Positions 20,757-33,200 are shown, counted from the first letter of the stretch. The stretch: 64,000 nucleotides of DNA from Hysterium pulicare CBS 123377 (GCA_000467715.1 AJFK01000093.1:1-64000); one strand, 5' to 3'. The notes: generated from the letters alone by a model not told the origin. Numbers and translations: made by a program.

Positions 20757-23700
20757 ATGTCTACTCCTCCAGACACTTCGAAAGGAGGTCAAGACCGCCC
20801 GGTCATTGACTTCCATTCCGCCCTGCATCCGGCCCTGCATCCCTCCATCACTTCCGTTCCCGTCACTCCAGGTGTACAATTAGGTGGTCTTTCCGCCTAC
20901 GTGGAGCCAGGACAGCCTAACCAGGACACAAGCATACCGTTCAGATCAGAGGGAGTGACGCCAGATCCCCGCTGGGGTGAGGGCTCATATTTCACCACAC
21001 CCCACCATGGTGGTTCAGATAGAGGGGAGGAGATACTTCGTCGACTGAAAGATGACCCTGTCGCGAAGGCAGAACTGGCAGATAAAGACCCGCGGGCGGC
21101 GTATCCCGAATTGAATCTTAGTGGGAGACTCATAAGTGCCACGTTCTGTCTTCCGTATAACATCGAATTTACTTCTGGCCATGATTGGGTGAGTCTTTAA
21201 GTGTATACAGAGCATGATTGTTGACCGCTCTGCACCCGGTTCTTGCATTGTATCAGAAGAAGTCTCCAACTAACTGCACCGTCGATAGGACTTAAAGCCT
21301 CGGCGTGGGACTTCCGCGCTGTTCGACTCCTTCTCTTACTTATCCTCTTCCGCGTCACCATGGAACCACACCTTGGTAGGATGGACCGGAGAATTGACAG
21401 AAGGCCGTGGAACAAGACCATTCTCGGCTGCGTCCTTCAGTTCGACCAACGACCAAACCACCCCGAACAGAGCGTCCGCTCCTATCCCTGTGGATGGCGC
21501 CAACGACTCAGGACATGTCCCGCCGACCGATGGCCTCAGACTTGATCGTGCCGATAGACAACGACTAGAAAAGCAATTGGAACGTCATTCGGGAGGCAAG
21601 ACCATCCCAGTCTGGCTACCCGATGAAGTAGACAAAGATCAGGACGTGACCATCTTCAAAGACCAATCGCGCTGGCGCCGCTATGCCGAACATGAATTGT
21701 ACACCGTCTTCCATTACAAGCAGAACGCACCGACCGATGGGCGTGCAGAACGTCACTCGTGGGCTGACTACTATCGTTTGAATAAATTTTTTGCTGACAG
21801 GATACTGGAAACGTACCGACCAGGAGATATGGTCATAATTCATGATTTCCACCTCTTGCTCCTGCCTAGCTTACTACGACAACGTATACCGAACGTTTAT
21901 ATTGGGTTTTTTCTACATGTTCCATTCCCAAGCAGCGAATACTACCGCTGCCTTAGCCGGAGGAAAGAACTCCTAGAGGGTGTTCTTGGCGCCAACATGA
22001 TTGGTTTCCAGTCATACAGTTACTCAAGTCATTTTTCTTCCTGCTGCACCCGCATCCTTGGTTTTGATTCTACCTCAGCCGGAGTGGACGCGTACGGGGC
22101 CCATGTTGCGGTTGATGTTTTCCCAATTGGCATCAATGCCGCCTTAACTCAGTCACAGGCTTTCAACAACCCGCAGATCGAGGACAAAATCAGAGGCATT
22201 CGTGAACTCTATGCAGGCAAAAAGCTCATCGTCGGCAGAGACAGACTTGATTCAGTCAGAGGTGTCGCCCAGAAATTACAGGGGTTCGAAGTCTTCTTAG
22301 AGAAATATCCAGAATGGCGTGATAAAGCCGTTCTGATCCAGGTCACAAGTCCAAGCGGCATGCAGAAAGAACAAGAAGACGACAATAAGGTTCTCAACAA
22401 GATCGGAGACCTTGTGTCTCGAATCAATGGGAAGTACGGATCACTTAGTTTCACCCCCGTACAATACTACCCACAATATCTGGCTAGTGAAGAATACTTT
22501 GCTCTTCTTCGAATGGCAGATGTAGGCCTTATCACAAGTGTCAGAGATGGGATGAATACTACTAGCATGGAATATGTCATTTGCCAAAAGGACAACCATG
22601 GGCCTTTGATACTATCCGAGTTTTCAGGAACCGCTGGAAGCCTACATAGTGCCATCCGGATCAACCCGTGGGACCTAAGTGGTGTCGCGGACGCTATTGC
22701 TAAAGCTCTGACAATGCCATTGGAGAAGCGTAAGGAGCAGCATGAAGCCCTCTACAAGCACGTCCTAGCAAACAACATCCAAGCTTGGACCAAAAACTAT
22801 GTGAGGCGTCTCATGACGAACTTATCTCTGTTCAATGAAACGCCCGCTACACCAGCACTTGACAGAGCGCAATTGCTATTCCAGTATCGACAATCCAAGA
22901 AGCGCCTGTTCCTGTTCGACTACGATGGAACTTTGACACCCATTGTGCGAGACCCACAAGCGGCCACTCCTTCAGAGCGTGTCCTTCGGACCATAAAGAA
23001 ATTGGTGGAAGACCCGTCAAATTCAGTTTGGATAGTTAGTGGAAGAGACCAGGCCTTTTTGGATGAGTGGATGGGCCATATCGAACGGCTTGGTCTGAGT
23101 GCTGAGCATGGCAGTTTCATGCGTAATCCAGGGGAAGACCGCTGGGAAAATCTGACGGAACAGATGGACATGGGCTGGCAGTCTGAGGTCATGGATATTT
23201 TTCAGTCATACACAGAGAAAACAGAAGGTATGTTGACATGCCGAGGAGCCGATGCAAGTGATTCTAACGCATTTGCAGGCTCTTTCATCGAGCGAAAAAA
23301 GATTGCAGTTACGTGGCATTACCGCAAAGCCGATCCAGACTATGGTGCCTCCCAGGCTCGCGAGTGTCAGAAACTACTCGAGAGCTCGGTGTGCAAGGAA
23401 TGGGATGTTGAAGTCATGACGGGCAAGGCCAACCTGGAAGTTCGTCCACGTTTCGTCAATAAAGGAGAAATTGCAAAGAAACTGGTCCAAGGGACTGACG
23501 GAGTTCCCGATTTCGTTCTCTGTCTTGGCGATGATCATACGGATGAAGGTGAGTTTTCTCGCTCTGATGGCGGATTGTTACCGGTTGGCTGATTAGGATA
23601 CAGACATGTTCCGGGCATTGCGGCAATCGACGCTTCCCCAAGATACTGTCTTCTCTGTGACGGTGGGTGCCAGCTCAAAGCAAACGATAGCCAGCTGGCA

Positions 23701-23818
23701 CCTTGTCGAGCCGTCGGACGTTATCTCGATCATTTCACTTCTCAATGGCTCGGCCGATGCAGGCAACGTAGGAGCTGTTGCTGTTGTCGAGGGAGCGGTG
23801 CCAGAGTCAAGGTTCTGA
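20757..23818 (+). CDS. TPS2: trehalose-6-phosphate phosphatase (TPS2 type, GT20 plus HAD phosphatase)
   Basis: Exons 20757-21188, 21289-23227, 23279-23548 and 23604-23818 give 951 residues. It removes phosphate from trehalose 6-phosphate, the second step of trehalose synthesis. The order is a disordered N-terminus, a GT20 glycosyltransferase-like domain (about 110-640; VIIHDFHLLLLPSLLRQR, GFFLHVPFPSSEYYRCL), then a HAD phosphatase with LFLFDYDGTLTPIVRDP (nucleophile Asp near 688), VWIVSGRD and CLGDDHTDEDMFRAL. The GT20 part has GRDRLDSVRGVAQKL near 458, where active TPS1 enzymes have VDRLDYIKGVPQKL. This divergence suggests a non-catalytic, structural glucosyltransferase domain, as in yeast Tps2. 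Intron 2 (51 nt) has no stop and is a multiple of three. The TPS1 gene lies about 20 kb to the right. Confidence 0.94.
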
Positions 23819-24818
23819 ACAAGTTTCGTGTGCGCTGGGGGAGGAGCATATGGCATGATGAGTAGACATGTTTGTGGCATAAGCTGTGGCTGGTTAAAGG
23901 CATCAAACACCAGTCGCGCCGGAAAAGGTGCATTTTTGGCGGGCAGTTCCATGATTGTAGATAGCTACCTAGACCAAGATCTTGCCGAGTGTTTTAATTA
24001 GAATAAATCCAAGAACTATGCTACATGGCGACAAGTGCCTCTGGCAGTGGAAGTATTCCATGCTTCTCCTGAAGTTTGCAGATTGCTCGCGAAAGTGCCC
24101 ACCTGCAGGTTCCAGCCCGATGCAGCCGCTAAAACTGGCACGAGTCAGACCTGTGGACGCTGCCTGGGTTCCACGTTGTTGGACCCGCGAACAGGACGTG
24201 GTCCGAAATTCAGGGCCGTGGACTGCGACACTGTTCATGGGCACGCTCTCCGCCAGCCTCGAAGCCAGCGCATGCATTGACTGATCTTCGTGGACGATGC
24301 CAGCCGTTGATGGATGGCCTCGACCAAGCTCCCACATCATCATTGATCCCAAGGTCGTTGGCCGGCTCGGGCTGAGCTACAGGCTGCGTTTGCTTGCCGG
24401 TTTTGCGCCATCGTCCGCCTCGATGAACTCTTCTAGAATCTCACAGCAAGCCTGAAGCCCGGCCCCTGCAAGCCCTCAGTGCGTGCTTGCGTGCCCCCGA
24501 GCAACGCTGCTCTGCGACACCAACGTCCCGAGCCCCCATATCTTTGTATCTCCACCTGTTTCCTGCGTCCTTTCTTCAACCCTATGTGCCCTCATTCTTG
24601 TCGAGTCCGCCACTTTCGCGCTGTCTCGCCCACGCTCATTGCCTTTACAACGCTCAGAACAAGAACCGGATTCTTTGCACCCTGGCCACCGTGTCGTACC
24701 TTAATCAACCCGCAATCTAATTTAGTCTTGGCTACTCTGGCACCGAGGCCTACTTCACCTTAAATCCCCTTGGAAAGCACCCACACAGTCTTTGCGGCAG
24801 CAATCATACACTTCCATA
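23819..24818. other. intergenic region downstream of TPS2
   Basis: About 1 kb. The left part should contain the TPS2 3' UTR. Open frames around 23969-24352 lie on opposing strands and share no motif with known proteins. From about 24500 the plus strand is CT-rich, a likely promoter for the small gene that begins at 24819. Confidence 0.5.
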
Positions 24819-25169
24819 ATGGGTCTGATAGAGAAACTTCAAGCCAGTACGTGTCCACTAGCATCCTACGCTTAAGAGGAAGAAGAGGTCTCAATGTCTC
24901 TACTCCTGCAAGCAGCCTTGCTTTTTCTTTCCATCCATAGCCTCTAACAGTGCGCAGAACTTGAGCTCTACCGTCTCGAGCAGCGATACACCCGCCGCGA
25001 TAAACGCACAACCTTCTTCAGCGACGCTCAGTATGTCGACGGCGAATACGTCTATGCATCCTCACCCACCTCCACCAAGTCATCATCCACAAATGCCAGC
25101 CGACGAATGAGCAAAGGTCCCGCTGTCAGAATAAAAGAATTCGCAAGGGCAGGAACTGGCCGAGCTTAG
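24819..25169 (+). CDS. small conserved-looking protein, 79 aa, hidden by an early intron
   Basis: Exons 24819-24846 and 24958-25169 join across a 111-nt intron (GTACGT donor, CTCTAAC branch, GCGCAG acceptor) to give 79 residues. The protein begins MGLIEKLQAKLELYRLEQRY, an amphipathic Leu/Glu/Lys helix, continues TRRDKRTTFFSDAQYVDGEY, and ends in a Ser/Thr-rich basic tail. The first exon is only 28 nt, so simple open-frame searches miss it. I recall similar short proteins in other filamentous ascomycetes but no function; treat that as memory, not evidence. The helix suggests a partner-binding role, which is inference. The model is supported by exact phase and complete splice signals. Confidence 0.72.
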
Positions 25170-26057
25170 ATCAAAATGATTGCTGACGAGCCGGACGGCA
25201 AGTGAATCTGGCGGTGATTTGAGCAGGCAATGAGATCGACCGAAATCGGCAGGGCCACGCGGCGGTGAACAAAAGCCTTCTTGTGGACGGCTGGTTGAGG
25301 CATTGATATAACGACAGAAGGTGTCTGGCGACTGGAATGAGCCTACTGCGGTGGTGTTCTACGCATACTTGGACGAAACACAAGGATCTCTGCGACCCGG
25401 GAATCGGCTTATGAATCATCATGAATTTCATTTTTCTATAATCTTTTTTAAAGTGCATATCTGGGGAGAAATAGTCCTCACATATACTTCATTCACTCAT
25501 TACAATTTCTTTTCCTATCTATATTACCACCTCTGATTTCGCACCCTTTTTATACCCTTTTTGTCGTCGTTTTGGAATGTGGAAATCATGTGGTATCTGC
25601 ATATGGTGGTGCTTTGGCAGTTTGGAGATGTTCGGCCTTTTTAACCTCTATTAAGCATGTACGTAGATGAGCTGGATGTCTAGAGTTCCAGCTTGCAATG
25701 CCAACATGTTATATATGAGAACGCCAATAAGCTGTGTCCTCTACGTGCTCTGTCTACCGTGACTCCAATCCAACGGACCAGGTACAGTGGTGAAGCACGT
25801 CGTGTGATCCAGCTGGAGTCGATTTGATTTCAAGTAGTTGCAATCGTTGCATACCCTCCCCTCTGGATTATAAGCAAACTTTGAGCTTTCCACCACCATC
25901 TTTCATCGGTCTAAACGAGAGGAGAGAATGATATCATTGGGCTGATACTCGTCATGTGGTGTGAAATCTGGGGAAGATTGCTGGCGCACGGACTCTCGCG
26001 TCGAAGCCCATACGTAGGTAGGTATTTTTGACAGCAAAATCTGAAAGCTGTCAAACC
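25170..26057. other. intergenic region upstream of GatB
   Basis: About 0.9 kb. It is T-rich around 25430-25570 (3' UTR-like sequence of the small gene), then carries the GatB promoter. No supported gene, RNA or repeat. Confidence 0.5.
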
Positions 26058-28243
26058 ATGTTTACACGCCCCGCCCGGAATGCTTCTGGCATGATAACAA
26101 GGACACCCTATATATGTCCAATATGCCTCCGCCAAGCTAGAAGACAGCAATTGATCCTCAGGGTCTCCAGTTTGCCCGCCCAACTCCGTTCTTTGCGGAC
26201 CACTACCCACGCAGAGAACGTCGTCCCTTTCCGGAAATTATTGAAAGAGGAAGCCAAGCAGGCACGTCAGGAGGATGACTTTAAGCCATCGAAGAAGTCA
26301 AAGGGGAAAGACCAAAGATTGGAGAAGTGGGAGTTGACCGTTGGTATCGAGATTCATGCGGAACTCAATACTGCCCGGAAGCTCTTCTCTGAAGCAGCTA
26401 CATCTGTCAACGAAACGCCAAACACCCATGTCGCGCCCTTCGATGCTGCTTTTCCTGGGAGTCAACCACATTTCCAGGTAGATACTCTGCTGCCTGCCTT
26501 ACGTGCTGCGATCGCTCTGCAATGCGATATACAAACCCGGAGCACCTTTGACAGAAAGCATTATTTTTATCAGGATCAACCCGCAGGGTACCAGATCACC
26601 CAGCACTATGGCAAGTATCTCCAGTCAGTATTCAAAAAATCCAATGTTAACTTGACTGTCTAACAGAACCATTTGCCCGGGATGGACATGTTGTCCTGTA
26701 CGCCCACGATGGCATTGCCCCTGAGGATGGAGAATCAATAACAATTGGGATAAAGCAGATTCAAATGGAACAAGATACGGCAAAGACAGTTCAGCAACCC
26801 CCTTCCACCCATCTCCTCGATTTCAACCGTGTCTCGCATCCACTCATCGAGATAATTACTCTTCCTCACATCCACCATCCCTCCACTGCTGCGGCATGTG
26901 TTCGGAAGATACAGGCCATCCTGAAACAAGTCAATGCTGTCACGGCAGGCATGGAAGTAGGAGGCCTTCGTGCCGATGTCAATGTTTCTGTTCGCGAGCG
27001 GCACCGTAAGTATGGCATCGGGGACGGACAGTCTTACTACGGCGTCAGCGGGTTGGGCCAGAGGACAGAGATCAAGAACCTTGCAAGCGTCAAAGCTGTA
27101 GAAGATTCCATAATTGCGGAACGAAATCGACAAATCGATATACTGGAGAACGGAGGGGTTATTGAGGGCGAAACTCGTGGTTGGACACTTGGTAGTACGG
27201 AAACCAAGAAATTGAGAGGCAAGGAAGGCGAGATCGATTACCGATACATGCCGGATCCAGATGTCCCACCAGTCATAATTGATCAGGTACATTCAGGTCT
27301 CGTCTCTTGTTCGTTCCTCACTGATGCACTTTTGCAGGACGTAGTGCAGCACCTACGACATGATTTACCTATGTTACCAGACGAAATAGCAGATATGCTA
27401 GTTCAGTCACCTAATTATAGCCTTACTATGAAAGATGCAAAGACTTTAGTACTACTAGATGATGGCGATCGACTGGATTACTACCTTGATGTGGTTGAAA
27501 TTCTTCGCACATATCTCGAGAATGATCAACAGTTGCTGAGTCGAGTGGGGAAGGTTGCAGGCAATTGGTAAGTTCTTTTCTAACCTCCGGGATGAATCTT
27601 TTTCTATATACCAAAATACTAGTGTATAACATTTCCAAGACTTCGTGTATAATTAAGGACTCGGGCTTATAGGCTTTTCGCATGGAAAGAGATTATTTTG
27701 TATCCCACTAAGCCTTAAGCCTCGCGAAGGGGGTCACAGTTGCAAGCCTAACCGCCCAACCACATAAAAGCTTCATTTTGCAAATTTCAAAGCACTGAAC
27801 CCTTCACATGAATGCTGATCACAGTTAGGGTGCTTATGGAACTCGGCGGGCTATTTGGGAACGAAGAGTGGTCAGCAACGAGAGTTCCTGCAGAAGAACT
27901 GGCTTCGATCATTTTACATATATTACGACGCCAGATTACCGGCCGCACGGCAAAGGCGCTTTTGGCCGCGATATTCAACGGCGACTCTCGCACCGTTGAA
28001 CAAATTATTGATGAAGACAATCTCACCCTTCGACCCATATCTCAGCAAGAATATGTTACCATGGCCCAAAAGCTGCTCGAGGAAAACCCAAGCATGGTAA
28101 AAGTTATTAAAGAGAAGCAACAGCACGGGAAAGTCAGGTGGTTTGTGGGCCAAATGATTCGTCAAAGTGATGAAGGCACTATCGAAGCGGAGGCGGCAGA
28201 GTTAGTCTTAAGGAAGCTGTTGCAAATTCCTCATGAGAAGTAA
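26058..28243 (+). CDS. mitochondrial glutamyl-tRNA(Gln) amidotransferase subunit B
   Basis: Exons 26058-26610, 26667-27286, 27338-27567 and 27829-28243 give 605 residues. GatB, with GatA and a third subunit, converts Glu-tRNA(Gln) to Gln-tRNA(Gln) in mitochondria (yeast PET112). The first 60 residues are Arg-rich and Ser/Thr-rich like a presequence. The catalytic domain shows [75 protein letters not shown] and [14 protein letters not shown]. The C-terminal YqeY-like tRNA-binding domain includes [20 protein letters not shown]. Intron 1 (26611-26666) has a GC donor, GCAAGT; the nearby GT would break the frame. Intron 2 (51 nt) is stop-free and in frame. Intron 3 is unusually long, 261 nt. An upstream in-frame TTG exists, but the ATG is preferred. 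Confidence 0.94.
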
Positions 28244-28563
28244 TCATGTAGTGTGGCGGAGAGACGTCACTCCAGTCCTCAACCGTGGCACACACGTCCT
28301 CCGAAGCGTCAAGCTCACGAAATGTTGGGGATATCGTTCAAAACTCTCAGAACTCTCTCTATGCCTCGATTGCATCGTTGGCGATACCAGCGATTCTAAC
28401 CTCAAGAATCTCGGTGTTTTACTAGCTGTCTTAAATTATTTCTGTTGCTACAGATTTCAGCACCGATGTCACACTCGCCGATGCACAATTTCAGATTCCT
28501 ATTCAAAACGAAAATAATACTCTGGCAAATTTCAAGGCGTTACTTGGACCAAATGAACTGATC
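28244..28563. other. short intergenic region
   Basis: 320 nt between the GatB stop and the next start on the same strand. A 94-codon open frame crosses it without any motif. It may contain an unrecognised 5' exon of the downstream gene, but no splice pair is convincing. Confidence 0.4.
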
Positions 28564-30015
28564 ATGGCCCACCTTCCAAGTTCAGCATTCCTACTCGCTC
28601 GGGACAAACGTTGTAAACCCAAAACATCCAAAATTTACGAAGCGAAACGTAGCTTAGTAAATCTCAAACAACTGGAGTTATGTCGGGAAGAAATGTCACT
28701 GAAAGAGTTAGACGAGTCCACAACGCCTCAAGAGCCAGATGGAGAGGATTGGCGAATTTACTCTCGATGCTCACTCACTACACGGAAGGCATGGTTGCGG
28801 GAGAACGCAAAACGATACGGAGACTTGGCAGATCGTATACTCAACGACAGACGAGAAGTGCCTAGGGGATTCAACAAAAGTCTAGTCCCTATTCCGGTAG
28901 CAAGGCGACCTCTCGCATATCGGAAACACACTATTACTCACTCCTATTATGACAACGACAGCGATGAATTGGACCCCTCCGCAGCAACTACCATAGCATC
29001 AGTTCCCTCGATGCCTCAAGAGCAGGGCGAAGACTTGGATAAAAGTCATGGACGTAGTTCGTTTGAGAGTGCGGGATCCTTGTACCCACGTCCAGGTTCA
29101 TTTGAAGGGGCCGAGGAGGATGATCGTGATGTTCCCTCACGTTTAAAGAAGTGGTCTGAACGAGCCAAAGCTTCTTTGCCCAGCTTTATACCCGTTCCGA
29201 CGCGATCGTCCTCTCTTCAGCGTTTACCTTGTCCTTATCGAAACCTAACGGCAGAGCCTATGATACAATTTTCTCACCATGAAGGAACCGGATGCCAAAC
29301 CAGCGCCATGGCCAGTGCAAAGAGCCCGATCCCTCCAGCAATCAAGCCTACGGGAACGTCGAAGCAGCCGTTTACCTCTGGAATGCCTCCAAAAGATCCT
29401 TCCAGCCCTGCTAGCATTTGTCAACCATCACTCAAAGCCAAGACAAAAACACGGTTTCAAAGTCTTTGGAAATCGTCGAGCGTAGAGTCAAGCACAAATG
29501 CAAGTACGGATGGTGACACCAATATGGACGCTACTCCCCGCCAAGCCTTGACGAGCACACAAATCGAGCGTGCTGGCTTCCCTAAGGAAAATAAAACCGC
29601 ACCGGTGGCTAGAAAGCCCAACAATAGATGCCCATCAGGGTCACTGAGTCACGAGACTCCTCGCAACTCCCTGAGTGACAAGCAGGATGCAGCACTTCAG
29701 TCGACGCAGAATCCCCTCGAAACGTACGTTCCCACATATGCTCGCTCGACTCACGCGTCGAGACGGCGACAGGAACGTCAGGATTCGGTTCAGAATCAAG
29801 ACGGAAAATCTTTTGGTGGTGATGATGGGGATGGAAGGAGGGCCGTTGATGTCAGAAGTCGGCTTTCGCGAGCGGCGGGTGAAGTACGTGACGATGAGGT
29901 TGGTCGTTTGCATGAGGCTGAGTTTGGAGAGTTGCCAAGAGAGATGCACTTTCCGCGACGAAGGGATCATATTACGGACGCTATGAAGGGTGGTTGGAGG
30001 GACGGTCCTCGTTAG
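28564..30015 (+). CDS. unrecognised protein, 483 aa, single exon
   Basis: One uninterrupted frame from an ATG in context GATCATGG to TAG. I do not recognise the family. Residues 1-115 are the most protein-like: KTSKIYEAKRSLVNLKQLEL is predicted helical, and WRIYSRCSLTTRKAWLRENA then KRYGDLADRILNDRREVPRG is charged and contains Trp. Residues 120-480 are rich in Ser, Pro, Thr, Arg and Asp with little hydrophobic content, so probably disordered. RLKKWSERAKASLPSFIPVP and a basic C-terminal segment (TDAMKGGWRDGPR) are local landmarks. No signal peptide or membrane segment. A regulatory or scaffold protein is a guess; it could also miss a 5' exon. Confidence 0.65.
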   Translation: MAHLPSSAFLLARDKRCKPKTSKIYEAKRSLVNLKQLELCREEMSLKELDESTTPQEPDGEDWRIYSRCSLTTRKAWLRENAKRYGDLADRILNDRREVPRGFNKSLVPIPVARRPLAYRKHTITHSYYDNDSDELDPSAATTIASVPSMPQEQGEDLDKSHGRSSFESAGSLYPRPGSFEGAEEDDRDVPSRLKKWSERAKASLPSFIPVPTRSSSLQRLPCPYRNLTAEPMIQFSHHEGTGCQTSAMASAKSPIPPAIKPTGTSKQPFTSGMPPKDPSSPASICQPSLKAKTKTRFQSLWKSSSVESSTNASTDGDTNMDATPRQALTSTQIERAGFPKENKTAPVARKPNNRCPSGSLSHETPRNSLSDKQDAALQSTQNPLETYVPTYARSTHASRRRQERQDSVQNQDGKSFGGDDGDGRRAVDVRSRLSRAAGEVRDDEVGRLHEAEFGELPREMHFPRRRDHITDAMKGGWRDGPR

Positions 30016-30289
30016 GAGCTTCTGCCTTTATGCGTGAGAAATGTACGTAGAGGAATTCTAAAACATCTAGTCACGTTGTAAAATTCGAATTTCAGTCCAA
30101 AATCTTCAGGTAAAATGGTCCTTAACAGGGACGCAGCTGTGCAGTTTGATTGTGCGTCACGCTGCTTGTTCTAGTCAACTGCTACTGACAAGACAAGCTC
30201 ACGGGCAAAAAGTAGGGCCGCTTATGCTCTACGAACAAGTACTGAAAAATGATTCCCGCAAATATGAATAGCTCGTTGCTTAATTGAAG

Positions 30290-33200
30290 TTAACCCCAAT
30301 AAGGCGTTCTCAGCCCAACAAAACTCGATGCCGTCGAGCTTAAACTGCTATCACCTGTATCCTCTTTCTTCCTCTGACCAGCCAGCTGGATAAAGAACGT
30401 TAGCAAAATCCTTTTATGTTATTGGCGACAGTGCGGAGTACTCACTTCCAACTGAATGTGCCGATGTACATGTACAAGCCAATCAACATAACTCTGTGCT
30501 TCATTGTTGCGATCCTCATACAACAATCTCGCAAACTCATACTCTGCGCCGTCCAAACCTTGTCGCGCCATTTGCAGTGTCAACGCCTTCGAGCCTCTTG
30601 AAGTCTCGAGATATTGCAATATATTCCGAACCTGGGCATTCAGATGTGTCTCAAGGACCGGAAGGGTCGACAGGAAGGCATCCAGTTGTTTGAGACTTGT
30701 GTGGCCTTCTCCGAAAAGGTCCTCGAGAAGATTTGGAGAAACTTGCGCATGTAACCATAGTAGACATGTTTGCCCATTGTCGACGATGTACGCGCCACCC
30801 TCTTCGACTTTTGAGAAAGATGCGCGAATGCCCTCAGGCATTCGCAGATGCCCATTCTCATTGGCGAAGCCATCTTTCTCGTCGAGGTTGTGTATCGATA
30901 TGATTCGTGGGTAAAGGTAAAGCGATAATTCTAGAGGTCCCATTGCTTTTATCATCTTCATGTCGTGAACTCTTCTATCCGTTGGTTCTTTGCCACCCTT
31001 GAAGGCCCTTGATTTTATCAGACCCAGGATGTACATGCTGAATTCCTTGAGGTTCTCAGGAAGAACCAATTGGCCCGGGGGGTTGTTACCCGTGAAGTTC
31101 TTCCTGTATCCGGCAAGAATGTCCACGGTCTTCTCTGTAAGGGCACCTCTGATCTCTTTGAGGGATTTTTCTGACATGCGTGCAGCGGCCTCTTTCGCTA
31201 TAATATTGACCACGGCATCCTGGTCCACGAATTTCATCGACTCTGCTGCGCCTTCGCTGACGCTTGCCACGATGTTGCTGCATCTTACACGACGCTCGCC
31301 ACTTGCAGTTGTGTAGAGTAAAGCGCTTTGGAAATGAGCATCGAGTTTGGGGTCCAATTTTCCGTCGTAGCTAAACATGATTCCGATAGCTTTATCCGCA
31401 TCGATAACACCAAATTCCAGATCCGCGCCAAAGGTATGGTGGTAAAAGTTTCCGTGATATGCTGAAACCTGGAGACCATTTGAACAGCGAACCTTCATAA
31501 GAGCTTGGTAGCCTGTTTCTCTTGTCACCGTATGTTTGATTTCTTTTGAAAGTTTTAAAGTATCTCGGGGTGAGTGGAAGTTGGGATAGTAAAAGGTTTC
31601 GCCACCAGTCAGAGAGGAGATGTGCCCTATTTCCAAGTCAGAACTACCGCCTTCAAATGCTGGATAACAAAGTAGGATTACCTATTGTAGCAATATCGAG
31701 ATAACCGCCACTAGGTGCGGCCATAAAGAAGTCCACTCCGACTCCGCTTTCGACCATCTTCGTGGCTACTTTACGGAAGCCGGGATGCTCTGTTGTGAGT
31801 AATTTCTTCTCCGCATCAGTGTTGTGCAGATTGCCATCATCACGTAAGAACAATCGTCCCGGGCCCCAGGTTGGAAGCGCCGAAAGAGAGCAAACGATCT
31901 TTCCACCGGTCGCTGAAAGTGCCGCAAGTGCTGCATTCAGCGTGGGTAGCAGGGCAGGTTCGGGATTCTTGACTTCTGAGAATATGTTCGGTAATTGAGT
32001 TAGAAGCGAAGTTATGACAGCTTTCGACTCTTCGGGATCCACAAAAAGGCCATCACTTAATGGCACAAATGGATCCTCTATATCCGGCATGACTAGCATC
32101 TGAGCTTTATCGAGACTCGCACTCAAGTTGTAGAAGTGTATTTCCTTGTCGAATGTTACGATGCCAACCTTCGCTCCGGCGGGCAATTTTCGTTGACCTG
32201 CATTATCTTGTTGGGCTTCCTCTTTCTCTACACCAGCATTGCCATATAGAGCGCTGATAATTCCTTCACAGAATCCGTCGAGGAATCCACGATTAACCGC
32301 TTCAGCACTCACATCGATCAAGAATAGCCAACGTAAACCGACAGGCTCCTTTGCCCAATATTCCTTCGGTACCATAAACTCCACAGTTCCTAGTGTTAAT
32401 TCTGGTCTTTGCATTCTGTCCACTCGAACACCAGATGGATCCGTAGGGGCAAAATATTCCGCGCCAACGTCGTTAGGAAATGTGCACATATTGCAAACGA
32501 ATTTGTTACCACCGGATCGGAAAGTCATAAAAGGATTGATATACGCTCGACACCTTCGACACCTGGGTGGACCAGTTTCACCAAAATCTAAGACTGGAAT
32601 AGGCTGTTCTCCTTCTTGTGATGGAGCCAGGGGTTGAAGGACAAGACCTAGAGGCAAAGAAGTTACAGCAAGTGCGTCGGCTGATGCAGGTATGTTATTC
32701 AAGGTCAACCTGGCGAACTTTGGAGAGGAATTTCCTTGGTCGTAAGCGACAAAAGGCACGGCAGCCGGAGGTGGCAGATGTTGCTCCATGGTTGGATAAA
32801 CATGCTCCAAATAATACTTCGCAGGTGCATCCCTCGACCTTGGTATACTAGGTATATGTTCTGGGTCAACACGACCTTGTGTAGACGAAGCAGGCGTGCC
32901 AGCTAGAGGTGTTCCCGTTCGAGCAGCATGCTGCATCGTCGAGGCCGGATTGGAAGGGCTGAACATAGGACTTGCGGCGGGAAATTGTGACATTGCGGGG
33001 GTGATCTGAGGACTGGTCCACTGCCCTGTAGCAGGTGAATAAGGGGCATTCTGGTTGAGGAATTGGGCGGGTGTTCCGGCTTGGGGCATTCCATTGAAAG
33101 CTTGCGAGCTGCCCCCAGGCCCTTCAAGGTTATGATATGCATGCCGGTTCTTCTTCTTCTGAGTTCTCGCATGCCCGGAGGGATCGACTCCTAATCCCAT

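Noticed and set aside
23969-24352. Minus-strand frame of 127 codons near TPS2
   Set aside because: Overlaps plus-strand frames, no motif, and the region fits a 3' UTR and promoter.
31627-31659. Alternative upstream acceptor in the SEC24 intron that would insert 11 residues in frame
   Set aside because: It would leave an intron of only 22 nt, too short to splice, and the downstream acceptor restores the conserved family reading.
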